From: Rhodocytophaga rosea
GTDB lineage: Bacteria > Bacteroidota > Bacteroidia > Cytophagales > 172606-1
Assembly (NCBI RefSeq): GCF_010119975.1
Contig: NZ_CP048222.1
Span: 2,870,501-2,934,500, forward strand
Reading direction: 5' to 3'
DNA length: 64,000 nucleotides
Part shown: one piece after another, positions 46,437 to 55,767 of the stretch
Position numbering within the stretch: the stretch's first letter is position 1
Layout of the letters: the number at the start of each line of letters is the position of its first letter
The notes under the pieces: model-generated
Databases searched by the model: none
What the model was told of the DNA's origin: nothing
Seen by the model: the letters and a program-made list of their open reading frames with translations, nothing else
Made by a program: the position numbers and the translations under genes

Positions 46437-46739
46437 TAGCATCTTTATATAGCTTTACTATATTGTATAATCATTGATTATTACTCTAACCGAATGCAAT
46501 TATATTTGTCCATCTGTGTCAATAACTCAGTTATAAAAATTGCCCTTTTTGGGTAACCAAAAATCGAATTATTAAATCCGCCCTCTTTCCATCCTCTACT
46601 TTTATGAGGAAGCCCAATTTGATACTTACCCACAAATTTATCATCATTTAAGAAATATAAATATTAGATATGTTATATTGAGCTAATCTAAAGGTTAGCG
46701 GTCCTTGCAAACGACTTTGCTACAGCTACACATAACTAG
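46437..46739. other. Intergenic with one repeat copy
   Basis: 303 bp on the plus-strand side of a methyltransferase-like gene. Only the divergent GCGAA-like repeat copy at 46528-46558 is recognised. Confidence 0.4.
46528..46558 (-). repeat. Dispersed intergenic repeat, copy 13 (diverged)
   Basis: Plus strand: CAGTTATAAAAATTGCCC then TTTTTGGGTAACC; compare GGGTTATAATATTCGCCC and GAGTAACC at 21404. Confidence 0.45.
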
Positions 46740-47399
46740 TTGACCAGAATAATTAAACAGATGATTAAGAAGTATTCGGTTTTGATATGCCTAGTTATTT
46801 CAGTAATATTATTAGTAATAGCAACCTTGAGTTATCCAGGCGGCTCATTGCTTGACAAAAATTCTGTAGGGTTTGACTGGTCAAAAAATTTCATAAGCAA
46901 TTTATTTGCAACAGAAGCGATAAATGGTTCAGAAAACCCCGGTAGGATTTGGGCAATTATTGGTATGGCATTCCACTCGGTTGGTTATGGGATTTTTTTT
47001 ATCAATATGTCAAAAAAGATCTCTCCCAGACAGTGGGCTGCTATTTTAAAAATTATAGGCCTTACCAACATAATATTTATTTTCTTAATTGCAACACCCT
47101 TGCATGACCTGGGAACAATATCGATCATTTTAACATTGGCTGGTTTATTTACTATTACTGTATTTATCCTAATGTCAAAACTTCATTTCCTTAAATTCTG
47201 CTGTATTGTTTGCTTATTGACTTATTACGGTTTCTTTTCCGTTTTTGGTTTAGGTTATTTGGGTTTGTCAGTGGTAATGCAGAAAATATATATTATAAGC
47301 TCGATGCTATTAGTTTTAGGACTAGAGTATTTTACCAAATATGAAGACTTTAAACAAATTAAATCGGGAGGACAAAACATACAAGCAACGAGCCGCTAA
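46740..47399 (+). CDS. DUF998-like polytopic membrane protein
   Basis: 219 residues starting at TTG 46740; an in-frame ATG at 46761 (MIKKYSVLICLVIS) is the likelier start. About six membrane helices: ICLVISVILLVIATLS, IGMAFHSVGYGIFFI, IIFIFLIATPL, IILTLAGLFTITVFIL, FCCIVCLLTYYGFF and IISSMLLVLGLEYF. The topology and the WSKNFISNLFATEA loop resemble DUF998-type proteins of unknown function. Its stop codon lies inside a GC-rich element (47389-47427). Confidence 0.65.
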   Translation: MTRIIKQMIKKYSVLICLVISVILLVIATLSYPGGSLLDKNSVGFDWSKNFISNLFATEAINGSENPGRIWAIIGMAFHSVGYGIFFINMSKKISPRQWAAILKIIGLTNIIFIFLIATPLHDLGTISIILTLAGLFTITVFILMSKLHFLKFCCIVCLLTYYGFFSVFGLGYLGLSVVMQKIYIISSMLLVLGLEYFTKYEDFKQIKSGGQNIQATSR

Positions 47400-47427
47400 C
47401 ATGGGTTTTGCAGCAAGCGGGGCTGAC
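47389..47427 (+). repeat. GC-rich element at gene end, hairpin-capable
   Basis: AGCCGCT (47391-47397) and AGCGGGGCT (47416-47424) can pair imperfectly around ATGGGTTTTGCAGC. The stop codon TAA of the membrane protein gene is inside it (GCTAAC). A second GC-rich block AACGGCCTGACGGAGTGGGC lies near 47523. It recalls attC-like sites, where stop codons often sit in the site, but core sequences are not convincing. Confidence 0.35.
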
Positions 47428-47633
47428 AAGTAATCTTAGAGCTATTGTAATTCTACTCATCTGTAGCTTGGGCAGACAACTTAGTATGAAGCATTCAACT
47501 AATCATCAACATCTAAAAGTTTAACGGCCTGACGGAGTGGGCGACGGTAATTCTAATCCCAGCCTGCGCAATCTTGTAATTTCAGAACGAGACTTCGGCC
47601 AATTTTTTTTAGCACGACACAATTACAAATCTA

Positions 47634-47667
47634 AGTTACCCGAAAGGGGGAGTTAAATTAACTACCT
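47634..47667 (+). repeat. Dispersed intergenic repeat, copy 14
   Basis: AGTTACCCGAAAGGGGGAG then TTAAATTAACTACC: one of the two most complete forward copies. Confidence 0.7.
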
Positions 47668-47686
47668 TTTCTTTCTATAACTTAAA

Positions 47687-47845
47687 ATGAAAATAGGCGA
47701 AAGGGAAAATAAAATAGTTGATTACAATCATAGATGGTTATTCTATAAGCCCTTTGATTTTCAAACACGATTATTGGGCGATTTTGTCAACCTATTTCCG
47801 GACAAGACCAATATAGTTTTACGGCTTATGCTCATTTTAAAGTAA
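47687..47845 (+). CDS. Small ORF (52 residues), uncertain
   Basis: Starts MKIGERENKIVDYNHRWLFY and ends NIVLRLMLILK. It begins 20 nt after a repeat copy and overlaps, tail to tail, the small gene at 47832. It has no family match by eye. It could be coding or chance. Confidence 0.25.
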   Translation: MKIGERENKIVDYNHRWLFYKPFDFQTRLLGDFVNLFPDKTNIVLRLMLILK

Positions 47846-48020
47846 GTAGCCTACTTTGTATAGACTTCATATTAGTAGTTAATTCTCTTCTTCTTTCCAT
47901 GGAAAGCTTGGGCCAATGTAGGTTCATATTCTGGGCATCCTGATTAAAACTATCTTTCAGTACAGTCAGCCCCTGGTTATCAGTTTCTTCATGTTTCATT
48001 AATTCTATATAGTTGCCCAT
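47832..48020 (-). CDS. Small hypothetical protein (62 residues)
   Basis: A short polar, helix-forming protein (MGNYIELMKHEETDNQGLTV, LHWPKLSMERRRELTTNMKS). No membrane segment and no recognised family. The composition favours a real product, but evidence is thin. Confidence 0.4.
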   Translation of the reverse strand: MGNYIELMKHEETDNQGLTVLKDSFNQDAQNMNLHWPKLSMERRRELTTNMKSIQSRLLTLK

Positions 48021-48131
48021 GGCTTTTCTTTTAAAGATACGCTTTATTGCTCATTTATCTAAAAGGGCTAGACTACCCTTGCCATCTTCTAGCTTTCCCG
48101 TGATTGGGGTTGTCTGTGTGGAGGAAAAACT

Positions 48132-48166
48132 GGAATTGCAACAATTTACTGGAGGTTTTTTCAGGA
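48132..48166 (+). repeat. Two-copy dispersed repeat (copy 1)
   Basis: GGAATTGCAACAATTTACTG then GAGGTTTTTTCAGGAAG. About 85 percent identical to 63461-63496. Both copies are intergenic. Confidence 0.6.
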
Positions 48167-48274
48167 AGCTATTCTAGGTTCTTTTAAAAAGATTGATTCT
48201 ACTACTGTATTCTCTTCCCTGCGAATCTATTCTGATTCGTTTCACTAAGGGGAATATTCTTTCACTTCTGAAGG

Positions 48275-49894
48275 TTAGGGATTTCCAATTTTGAGCGCTA
48301 TAAATTTGTGACTACCTGCCATTATTTCAAGTAAATATACCCCCTCTTTTTTCAAGAAGTGGAGTTGAACAAGGGCATCAGCCGAGAAAAAAAGCTCTGT
48401 TGTCTCCGGCAATAACTCTTCTTTGGGGTTGCCTTCCAATTCCACAAATAAAGCATCTCCGTCTTGTGTAATGCTCAGCACGCCGATAGTTGATTGGTAG
48501 TTGCCCACATAACTTTGGGCTAGTGGAGCATCAATCATCCCTTGCGGTTTTTCTAACAGATTAATCTTTTTTTCAAGCTTACTGTTGCCTAAAGACAAGG
48601 CAAGTGCCTTTTTTAAATACTTAAGAGCCTTGATTTTCTGTTGGCTCTTTAGATAAGCTTCGCCTATCCCTACATGTGCCTCAAAGGAAGTGGAATCTGT
48701 AGCCAAGCTAAGAGAAAAAATAATAATTGCTTTCCCATACAGCCGCCTGTTAAACAGTTGCTGCCCCAGCCAGTCTAACTCTTTACTGCTAAACTGGCTT
48801 AGTTCATCTTTCTGATGTATCTTCTCCATTGCCTCCTCACTTTGCCTTACAATGTCCTGTAGCCTTTTCTTGAGAGGAGTGTTATAGGGCTGATAACCTA
48901 GCCATTCAATCGTATGGGTGGAATGACCAAGGGTGAGTGTTACTAACTCCTCGGCGATAGACAAGCCATTACTACTGTTAGTAAAGTAAACCATAGCATC
49001 TTTGCTTATGGGATTGGCTATCGCAAAACCTTTGTAGGTTACATTATCTCCCCAATGCCATAGCCATAGATGGTTTTTCTCTTGTTCAATTCCCCAACCC
49101 AATCCCCACGACAGCCTACTTGATAGTTTTGCAGGCGGGCTAGCCGTTAAGCAAGTAACACAACTATTGTCTACCTGCACCTGGCTTTTGATCATCTCTT
49201 TGTAAGTCTTTTTTCTCAATCCCTTTCCTTCTAACAGGGCTACTAAGAAGCTAGCATAATCTTGGGCAGTGGTATGCAGAGAACTCGATGCATAGGCTTC
49301 TACAGGTTTTTTCCGGCCGACTACTTCCAGGAGTTCATTGTGGGAAAAAGCTTTCAAAGAATCATACTTTACTTGATAAACATAACTGCTACTAACCATG
49401 TGTAGCGGAGAAAATACCTGCCTTTGCATTAAAGATTCCAGCTTGGTTTGAGTGATGTGCTCAATTACCTGTTGGAGCAGCAGGATAGCTTCCCCTGAAT
49501 AAGAAAATTTTTCGCCGGGAGTAAAAGCAAAGGCTAACTCTGAATGATCTGCTTTCGTGTTAGGCAGCCCTGTGGTATGGCTTAAAATCATTCTTACAGT
49601 CAGGCGGGAAACTATTGTCAGCTTTTCTTGGCTAAGCCCTTCTCCTATATACTGGATTAGAGGAGTATCTAGCTCAATGACTCCTTGATCCACTAATTTT
49701 AACACTAGATATACAAACAGGGGCTTTCCTAAGGAAGCTCCTTCAAAGACGGTATGGACGTTAACCTGTTCTTTGGTAAGGGTATTAGAAAGTCCATAGC
49801 CTTTCACATAGCTTAATTTGCCTCCTTTGATGAGGGCAAGGGATAATCCGGGGACATCGGCTTGTTGCATCAAAGAGAGAATTCGCGTATCCAA
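48275..49894 (-). CDS. Serine hydrolase (beta-lactamase fold) with TPR, 5' end damaged
   Basis: 539 residues from a TTG start. The SxxK motif is in FEGASLGKPLFVYLVLKL, the Tyr motif is SYSGEA (usually YSN), and HTTGLP and HWGDN are present: class C beta-lactamase/esterase fold. Residues about 370-440 form TPR-like helices (FEAHVGIGEAYLKSQQKIKA). The C-terminus is a beta domain. No signal peptide is present at this start. Just upstream, in the same frame, TLLLAPLFNYQAT looks like a signal-peptide tail, but a TAG and a TAA interrupt it and an IS1182 relic abuts. Export is probably lost, so the gene may be non-functional. Confidence 0.75.
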   Translation of the reverse strand: MDTRILSLMQQADVPGLSLALIKGGKLSYVKGYGLSNTLTKEQVNVHTVFEGASLGKPLFVYLVLKLVDQGVIELDTPLIQYIGEGLSQEKLTIVSRLTVRMILSHTTGLPNTKADHSELAFAFTPGEKFSYSGEAILLLQQVIEHITQTKLESLMQRQVFSPLHMVSSSYVYQVKYDSLKAFSHNELLEVVGRKKPVEAYASSSLHTTAQDYASFLVALLEGKGLRKKTYKEMIKSQVQVDNSCVTCLTASPPAKLSSRLSWGLGWGIEQEKNHLWLWHWGDNVTYKGFAIANPISKDAMVYFTNSSNGLSIAEELVTLTLGHSTHTIEWLGYQPYNTPLKKRLQDIVRQSEEAMEKIHQKDELSQFSSKELDWLGQQLFNRRLYGKAIIIFSLSLATDSTSFEAHVGIGEAYLKSQQKIKALKYLKKALALSLGNSKLEKKINLLEKPQGMIDAPLAQSYVGNYQSTIGVLSITQDGDALFVELEGNPKEELLPETTELFFSADALVQLHFLKKEGVYLLEIMAGSHKFIALKIGNP

Positions 49895-50397
49895 GGCTGT
49901 AAGGAGCTAAGTTGCTTGGTAATTGAACAAAGGAGCAAGCAAAAGAGTTTATACCTGCTGAGGTTGCAGAGCAACCTTCTCCTTTTGCTTCTGTAGAAAA
50001 GAGGGCCAAGCCGAAAAGCTGTCCAAGAAACAATCGGACTCATATCAGTATGAGTGATGGGGATGCAAAACTCTCCGAAAAGAGGGGCAAACCTTCCCGT
50101 TTGTACTACCTGTCTAGTATGGCTGTAGATACTCATAAGCATGTGATTACCCATATATGGAGAATCCGGAGCATGCTGCCCCCTTTTGAAGCCCCGGATT
50201 CCGGCAAGTAAGTAGCTAAAAAGCTGCAGATTATGTCATTCCGGCAGATATTGACCCCACTTTTGAGCAGCTATAGCTACTAATTCCGGACTCTACCAGC
50301 CCTTGCAGGAAAGATTCCGGACGATGCTGACCCCCTTCTGCTCGTAAAAGACTACAGGATTTGGTTCTTTGGTGATCACTTACCAAACAGAGCACCG

Positions 50398-51963
50398 ATG
50401 GCTGGAAAACCAAAACCTATGAGTCAGATCAAACAACTACTGCTGCTGCATCAGCAAGGTAAAGGCATTAAGTTCATTGCCCGCAGTCTTTCCCTGAGCA
50501 AGAATACGGTCAAGGCGTATCTTGCCAAAACAGCCCTGCTGCCATTAAGCGTGGAGCAACTGCTGTCCCTAGCCGATCCGCTGCTGGAAGCAAAATACCA
50601 TGCCGGTAATCCTGCCTACAAAGACACCCGCTTTGACCACTTCAAAGAAAAGCTCGACTACTTTGCCTCAGAACTCAAGCAGGTAGGTGTCAACAGAAGA
50701 TTGCTGTGGGAAGAGTATAAAAAAGAGTATGCCCAAGGCTACGGCTACTCCCAGTTCTGTTTCCACCTCTCTCAGCAGTTATTGGCCCGTAAACCTACCA
50801 TGGTCCTAACTCACAAAGCGGCTGAAAAACTATTTATCGATTTTGCCGGAAAAAAGCTTTCCTACATTGACAAAGACACCGGCGAAGTGATCTATTGTCA
50901 AGTGTTTGCGGCTTGTCTGCCTTATTCTGACTACAGCTTTGCCATGGCTGTTCCCAGTCAAAATATAGAAGACTTCCTGTATGCCCTCCGGTGCTGTTTA
51001 GAAGAGATCGGTGGTGTGCCAAAGGTGCTGGTACCGGATAACTTAAAGTCTGCCATTGTGAAAGCCAGTCCCTATGAACCGGATGTTAATCGTGCCATGG
51101 AAGATTTTGCTAATCATTATGGGGCAGTGGTGATTCCGGCCAGAGTGCGTAAACCACAGGACAAGGCCTTGGTAGAAAACGGGGTAAAGCTGATCTATAA
51201 CAGGGTCTATGCTAAACTGCGCCATCAACAGTTCTTTGATCTTTCCTCCCTCAATAAAGCCATCAAGGAGAAAATCCGTGAACATAATCAAACCAGGATG
51301 CAAAAGAAGCCCTACTGCAGACAAGAAAAATTCTTAGCCGATGAAAAACACCTACTTGGGCCACTGCCAGACTATAGTTTTGAACTCAAGTATTACCGGG
51401 AGTTGAAAGTGGCCCAGAACAACCACATCTACCTGGCTCAGGATAAACATTACTACAGTGTACCCTACACTTACATTGGCTTGCAGGTAAAAGTGATCTA
51501 CACCCGCTCGATGGTGCATATCTACAGCAAAGGCGAGCAAATAGCTTTGCATGTGAGAGATTACCGCATGGGCAGCTATACCACTATCAAAGAACACCTG
51601 TGTTCCCACCATCGGCACTACCTGGAACGTAGCCCGGAATACTACCTGAAAAAAGCCCAAAGTAAATCAGAAGAGTTCTACAAGCTTTTGGAAGGACTCT
51701 TCCAGCAGAAACGCTATCCTGAGCAGCTATACCGCACCTGTGATGGCTTGTTGCGCCTGGCAAGCAGAAGTGATGCAGATAGCTTCCGCAAAGCATGTTT
51801 GATTGCTATTGAACATGGCAATTACACCTACCGCTTTATGCGCAACCTACTGGAAAACAACATGGTGCATGACCAGGAGCAGATTATAGAACGGTCCTTG
51901 CCGGAACATACTAACATCCGGGGCAAAGAGTATTATACCCAATTTTTATCCACCCTCAACTAA
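50398..51963 (+). CDS. istA: IS21 transposase IstA
   Basis: 521 residues. The N-terminal helix-turn-helix (KGIKFIARSLSLSKNTVKAY) precedes the integrase catalytic core. Triad: Asp in KLFIDFAGKKLSYIDK, Asp in PKVLVPDNLKSAIVKA, Glu in QDKALVENGVKLIYNR. The C-terminal Mu-like beta-barrel region is HYYSVPYTYIGLQVKVIY. It acts with IstB as a pair. The spacing to istB is 23 nt. It appears intact. Confidence 0.95.
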   Translation: MAGKPKPMSQIKQLLLLHQQGKGIKFIARSLSLSKNTVKAYLAKTALLPLSVEQLLSLADPLLEAKYHAGNPAYKDTRFDHFKEKLDYFASELKQVGVNRRLLWEEYKKEYAQGYGYSQFCFHLSQQLLARKPTMVLTHKAAEKLFIDFAGKKLSYIDKDTGEVIYCQVFAACLPYSDYSFAMAVPSQNIEDFLYALRCCLEEIGGVPKVLVPDNLKSAIVKASPYEPDVNRAMEDFANHYGAVVIPARVRKPQDKALVENGVKLIYNRVYAKLRHQQFFDLSSLNKAIKEKIREHNQTRMQKKPYCRQEKFLADEKHLLGPLPDYSFELKYYRELKVAQNNHIYLAQDKHYYSVPYTYIGLQVKVIYTRSMVHIYSKGEQIALHVRDYRMGSYTTIKEHLCSHHRHYLERSPEYYLKKAQSKSEEFYKLLEGLFQQKRYPEQLYRTCDGLLRLASRSDADSFRKACLIAIEHGNYTYRFMRNLLENNMVHDQEQIIERSLPEHTNIRGKEYYTQFLSTLN

Positions 51964-51986
51964 TCTACTCCTAACTAACAAAACAG

Positions 51987-52706
51987 ATGATGCAAATCCA
52001 ATCCCAACTCAGTCAGTTGCAACTCCACGGAATGAGTCGCAGCTGGCAGGCACTGCTAGAGACAAGAAAATGCCATGAACTCTCCTTGAGCGAGGGACTC
52101 GAACTACTGCTGCAGGCAGAAGAAAATGAGCGAAAGGAACGAAAGTTCCGCCGCTTGCAGCGCAATGCTTTTTTCCGCTACCAGGCTTCTATAGAAGAAT
52201 TGCAGCCGGGTAGCGCACGTGGCTTAGATAAATCCCTGCTCAACGGGCTGGCCACAGGAGAGTACTTAATCAAAGGGGAGTCCATCCTGATTAGCGGTGC
52301 TACTGGAGCAGGCAAAAGTTTTTTAGCTTCTGCTTTAGGACACCAGGCCTGTGCACAGGGATATTCAGTAGCTTATTTTAATGTAGCTAAACTGCTGCTG
52401 AAAACAAAGATGGCCCGGGTAGATGGCAGCTTAATCAAGTTCTTTGAGAAGCTATCCAAAACCCGCTTACTGATTTTGGATGACTTTGGCTTAACCCCTT
52501 TAGAAGCAGGACAGCGATTAGACCTGATGGAGATGATCGAAGACCGCCATGCCCGTGCCTCTACCATTATTGCTTCTCAACTACCGATCAGCAGCTGGTA
52601 TGAAGTAATTGGGGAAGCAACTATTGCCGATGCCATCCTCGACCGGCTGCTGCATACCTCTTACCGAATAGAGTTGAAAGGTGAAAGTTTAAGAAAAAAA
52701 CACTAA
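51987..52706 (+). CDS. istB: IS21 helper ATPase IstB
   Basis: 239 residues, a DnaC-like AAA+ ATPase. Walker A is ILISGATGAGKSFLASALG, Walker B is TRLLILDDFGLTPLEAGQ, and sensor-like residues are in TIIASQLPISSWYEVIGE. The N-terminal LQLHGMSRSWQALLETRK is typical. It binds DNA and activates IstA at the target. The end lies 86 bp before the right end of the element. Confidence 0.95.
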   Translation: MMQIQSQLSQLQLHGMSRSWQALLETRKCHELSLSEGLELLLQAEENERKERKFRRLQRNAFFRYQASIEELQPGSARGLDKSLLNGLATGEYLIKGESILISGATGAGKSFLASALGHQACAQGYSVAYFNVAKLLLKTKMARVDGSLIKFFEKLSKTRLLILDDFGLTPLEAGQRLDLMEMIEDRHARASTIIASQLPISSWYEVIGEATIADAILDRLLHTSYRIELKGESLRKKH

Positions 52707-53551
52707 CATTGTCAGACCATCGGGTTCTTTGAACCACTTCCTTTTTGGTGTGTCAGTATCGCTAAAGGGGGTCAACATCACCGGAATATCCAATATACAA
52801 GCGGATATGGCAGATGAACGAGACTCTAAACATTTAGTGGCAATAATAGGCAAGCTATCAAGTACACTCAAACACTACGGTCTGCCTCTTCAATATTTAT
52901 TAGCAGATGGAGGCTTCGGTTCTGGTGAGAACGGACCTGCTACGTGCCTGAGCATCGGCTCCTCGCTTTTCTAGAAGCTAACAAGATCAAAGGTTTTATT
53001 GCCTTACCGGGTAGTTATCATCCCATCAGAGAAGGTTTTCACTATGATGCGACAGAGAATGCTTATGTTTGCCGCAATGAAAAGTTGCTCTATTATCATG
53101 GCATTAGAATGGAAAATGGCTTTGCCACTCATTACTACCATGCCCGGGTGCAGGATTGTAAAGAGTGTCCGCTAAAAAAAGCATGCTGTGGCAATAAAAG
53201 GTGACAAAGCCTCACTTTTAGTGTCTACCGCCACTATCATCAGCGTATGCAGGAGCGAGTAGAAAGCAAAGAAGGTAAAAAAATGAAAGGGCGAAGAATG
53301 GCCACGGTAGAACCTGTTTTTGGCAGCTTACTTAACTACTATGGTATGAAAAGAAGCAATGCTAAAGGTAAAGGAGCCGCTCACAAAATGCTGCTGAACC
53401 TGCTACGAGTGTGCATCGGCTTCGGGCAGCCACAGCTTATAACCTACAGAAACTGCTCTCTTGCTCTGTTTAGCCCAATGCCAATGTTCAAATCATTACC
53501 CTAAAGCAGGCCAATACCTTTATTTTGTACTCCGCTACGTTGTGCAACACC

Positions 53552-53574
53552 CAGGGGGAGTTAAATTAACTACC
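53552..53574 (+). repeat. Dispersed intergenic repeat, copy 15
   Basis: CAGGGGGAGTTAAATTAACT then ACC, in the gap between the IS1182 relic and the monooxygenase-like gene. It has the same core as 47634. Confidence 0.65.
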
Positions 53575-53580
53575 CAATGA

Positions 53581-53862
53581 CTACAATATTCCTTTTTCAA
53601 TTTCTTCTAAATAAATAAAGTCGGGTGATTTTACTCCTGCCTCTATTCTGATTTGCACCAATTTTGGTGATTCAAAAAACTGCCTGGCATTGTCTAAGGA
53701 ATTCCATTGCGAAAAGTGTACAATTTTATTAGCATCTTTTTCATATTTGAGAACCTGATAGGATATCTCTCCCGCTTGTTTTCTTATGCTGGATGCATGG
53801 TCAAATATTTTTTTCCATACTTGATAGTCTTTTACCTGGTGAATGATTAAAACATATTTCAT
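53581..53862 (-). CDS. Antibiotic biosynthesis monooxygenase-like (ABM) small protein
   Basis: 93 residues, one ferredoxin-like alpha/beta half-barrel: KYVLIIHQVKDYQVWKKIFD, ISYQVLKYEKDANKIVHFSQ and NARQFFESPKLVQIRIEA. Such proteins dimerise and include quinol monooxygenases and stress-related domains. Key catalytic residues cannot be judged. Monocistronic. Confidence 0.75.
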   Translation of the reverse strand: MKYVLIIHQVKDYQVWKKIFDHASSIRKQAGEISYQVLKYEKDANKIVHFSQWNSLDNARQFFESPKLVQIRIEAGVKSPDFIYLEEIEKGIL

Positions 53863-54234
53863 TTCTATTGAATGGTAAGGTAACGCTTAATTTTAGCTAT
53901 AAATAATGAGTGAATAATTACCAAAATAAATCCATTTCACCAATTGTTACTCAACGATTGAGATTTTGTTTTTTGTTAAAGGTTACTACTTACACTGTTT
54001 ATGCTAGTTCTTTACTATTGAAGATAGGGCCATGTAGAGCCATTTTCAAGGTTTTTTGTTGTATTGGATGTCTTAAAACGAAGGTAGTTACAAAAGGAGA
54101 TTGCTTTCCCTTTCTCTATCATTTAATGCATACTTTATGCTCGTAGTTTTAAATCATGCAGGCTGCCTTTAGCTGTAGCGCTATAATGAGGCAGGCCACT
54201 GATTGGCCCAAGCAGGTGCCGGCAATTGTACTTT
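53863..54234. other. Intergenic, nothing certain
   Basis: About 370 bp. A plus-strand frame at 53910-54146 (MNNYQNKSISPIVTQ...) has unlikely composition and no support. No motifs found. Confidence 0.35.
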
Positions 54235-55179
54235 TTATTTTACAAGGTTTTGCCTTATTTCTGCGTAAATTTTTTCTGTTTCCATTACAGGTATATGTAG
54301 CGCTCTTCCATAGTGTATGATGGCTCCAGCAAATAGTTCTAATTCAGTATGGGCTTTATTAGAGTGAACATCAAGCTGCAGGGATGTTGGGGTATGATAG
54401 GGAAAGGTCGAGGCTTTTTCAAAGGTAAGTTCAATAATGTCTTCAGGGATAGTAATTCCTTTACCGATTGTAATTTGTTGTATTTCACGCATGATTGCCC
54501 TTGCTCTTGCTCTTAGTTCAGGTTCTTCATATACCTGACCGATGGGTTTGTTGTACCTTGCCGATACCAAGCCGAAGCTGGCAATAAAGAAAAACTTGAT
54601 CCATATATCGGGAAGGGCATTCTCTTTATAGATTATATCCACTCCACTCTCTTTTAATACATCCACTACCCATGTAGGCTCCCTACTTTTTTTCTGGGGG
54701 TCCTTGCCTACAATGATCTTTCCCCTATTTCCTTTGTGTTCTACTACTCCTTTTTCCTTTATATGCGAGGCTACATACACGCAAGCCGGAAAAACCACAC
54801 CGGTAGTAATTATGTTTCTCATTCTTTCATAGATATCCACCCCGTTCATTAAGGGCAGCAGTAAAGTATCCGCCTTTATTTTTTCCTTTATTTGCAGGCA
54901 AACCTGTTCCAGGTCATATTCTTTTACACAAATGAGGATTAGGTCTGACTCCGGGAGGTGTGCTATCTCATCAATAATAGTATCAGGTCTGACAACCGGG
55001 TCTACATGCTCAGGGGAAAGCAGGGTCAGCCCGGATGCTTTTACTCTCGTATAGGTTTCTCCCCTGGCAACGAAGGTAATTTTAACTGTGGGATTATTTT
55101 TATACTGATAGGCGAGTTTGAAGCCAAAATAGCCTCCCACGCCTCCAAGTCCAATTATAGTTATTTTTTTACCTTCCAT
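54235..55179 (-). CDS. Ketopantoate reductase family protein
   Basis: 314 residues. The N-terminal Rossmann motif is ITIIGLGGVGGYFGFKLA. SDLILICVKEYDLEQV and LLPLMNGVDIYERMRNII are ApbA/PanE blocks. The C-terminal helical domain contains DIWIKFFFIASFGLVSARYN (Lys of the WxK motif, catalytic in the family) and HTPTSLQLDVHSNKAHTELE. It probably reduces 2-dehydropantoate or a similar keto acid with NADPH. Paralogues outside pantothenate synthesis are common in this phylum, so no gene symbol is given. Monocistronic. Confidence 0.88.
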   Translation of the reverse strand: MEGKKITIIGLGGVGGYFGFKLAYQYKNNPTVKITFVARGETYTRVKASGLTLLSPEHVDPVVRPDTIIDEIAHLPESDLILICVKEYDLEQVCLQIKEKIKADTLLLPLMNGVDIYERMRNIITTGVVFPACVYVASHIKEKGVVEHKGNRGKIIVGKDPQKKSREPTWVVDVLKESGVDIIYKENALPDIWIKFFFIASFGLVSARYNKPIGQVYEEPELRARARAIMREIQQITIGKGITIPEDIIELTFEKASTFPYHTPTSLQLDVHSNKAHTELELFAGAIIHYGRALHIPVMETEKIYAEIRQNLVK

Positions 55180-55767
55180 TTCATTTGGTATTTTATTGAG
55201 ACAAAGCTACAACTCTCACAGAGATGATTTATTCATTGGGTGACACATCCTAAAAAGAGTTACCATTTAGTATTAACCCTTAATTATTACCGGACGAAGT
55301 TAGATCGAATTTGAGTTCTACCAATTCCCCCTTTGTGTTAACTCCTTAACTTGAGCCAGTCCCACTTTATGTTTACATATATGGACTTCTAAATAAATTT
55401 AGCGAACGTATTAACTGACTTTACCTATACTCATTTTTACAGTTAAATAGTAGAAAAACTTCACCCATCTTGCCTGTTGTTGATTCCTTTTTTTATCAAT
55501 CTAAGTTTGCAATGGAATTGTACTACGGCTAATGATTTCTCTCAACGGTTGGGGTATAAATCTAATAACTTGATTTAAAATTGATTTATTTATATTACAT
55601 ATGAGGATAGAAGTCAAGATCTATTTTTCAAATAAGGTCTACGATAAACAGCCACCCCAAACTTGATAGACAACTCTTGCTAGTGTATCTTGGTTGAGAA
55701 AAATATTTGTGACTGATCCTAGTGTCTGTTCCTGTGTTGTGCTAGTGCAAATTTTTAGGCAAAGTTT
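55180..55767. other. Long intergenic, divergent region
   Basis: 588 bp between the ketopantoate reductase gene and the AraC pseudogene. It contains a weak repeat copy at 55319-55343 (AATTCCCCCTTTGTGTTAAC). No gene or operator was recognised. Confidence 0.4.

Larger units (their letters stand above)
50158..52792 (+). mobile_element. IS21-family element
   Basis: 2635 bp. Left end TGGAGAATCCGGAGCATGCT; the complement of the right end begins TGGATATTCCGGTGATGTTG; both run into CCCCCTTT. Target duplication ATATA (50153-50157 and 52793-52797). The left end carries four repeats of the type ATTCCGGA...TGACCCCC (about 50205-50340), the multiple-terminal-repeat design of IS21. It encodes IstA and IstB. 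It sits inside the IS1182 relic. Confidence 0.94.
49924..53480 (+). pseudogene. IS1182-family transposase relic, interrupted by IS21
   Basis: The left part (49924-50157) reads SVEKRAKPKSCPRNNRTHIS, MSDGDAKLSEKRGKPSRLYY and LSSMAVDTHKHVITHI. The right part resumes at 52793 with QADMADERDSKHLVAIIG, YLLADGGFGSGEN, then after a frameshift near 52935 EHRLLAFLEANKIKGF, CKECPLKKACCGNKR, a TGA at 53202, and YRHYHQRMQERVESKEGKKM with MATVEPVFGSL. These are IS1182 blocks. The N-terminal part is missing. It was dead or dying when IS21 inserted, although the frame across the IS21 site is preserved (THIQADM). Confidence 0.8.

Noticed and set aside
47709-47722. Third FNR-like box (TTGATTACAATCAT)
   Set aside because: One mismatch, inside a possible small ORF, and no TAnnTTTG box 23 nt downstream on the plus strand.
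53910-54146. Plus-strand frame of 78 codons
   Set aside because: Composition is unlike a protein, there is no homology by eye, and it is probably chance in AT-rich sequence.
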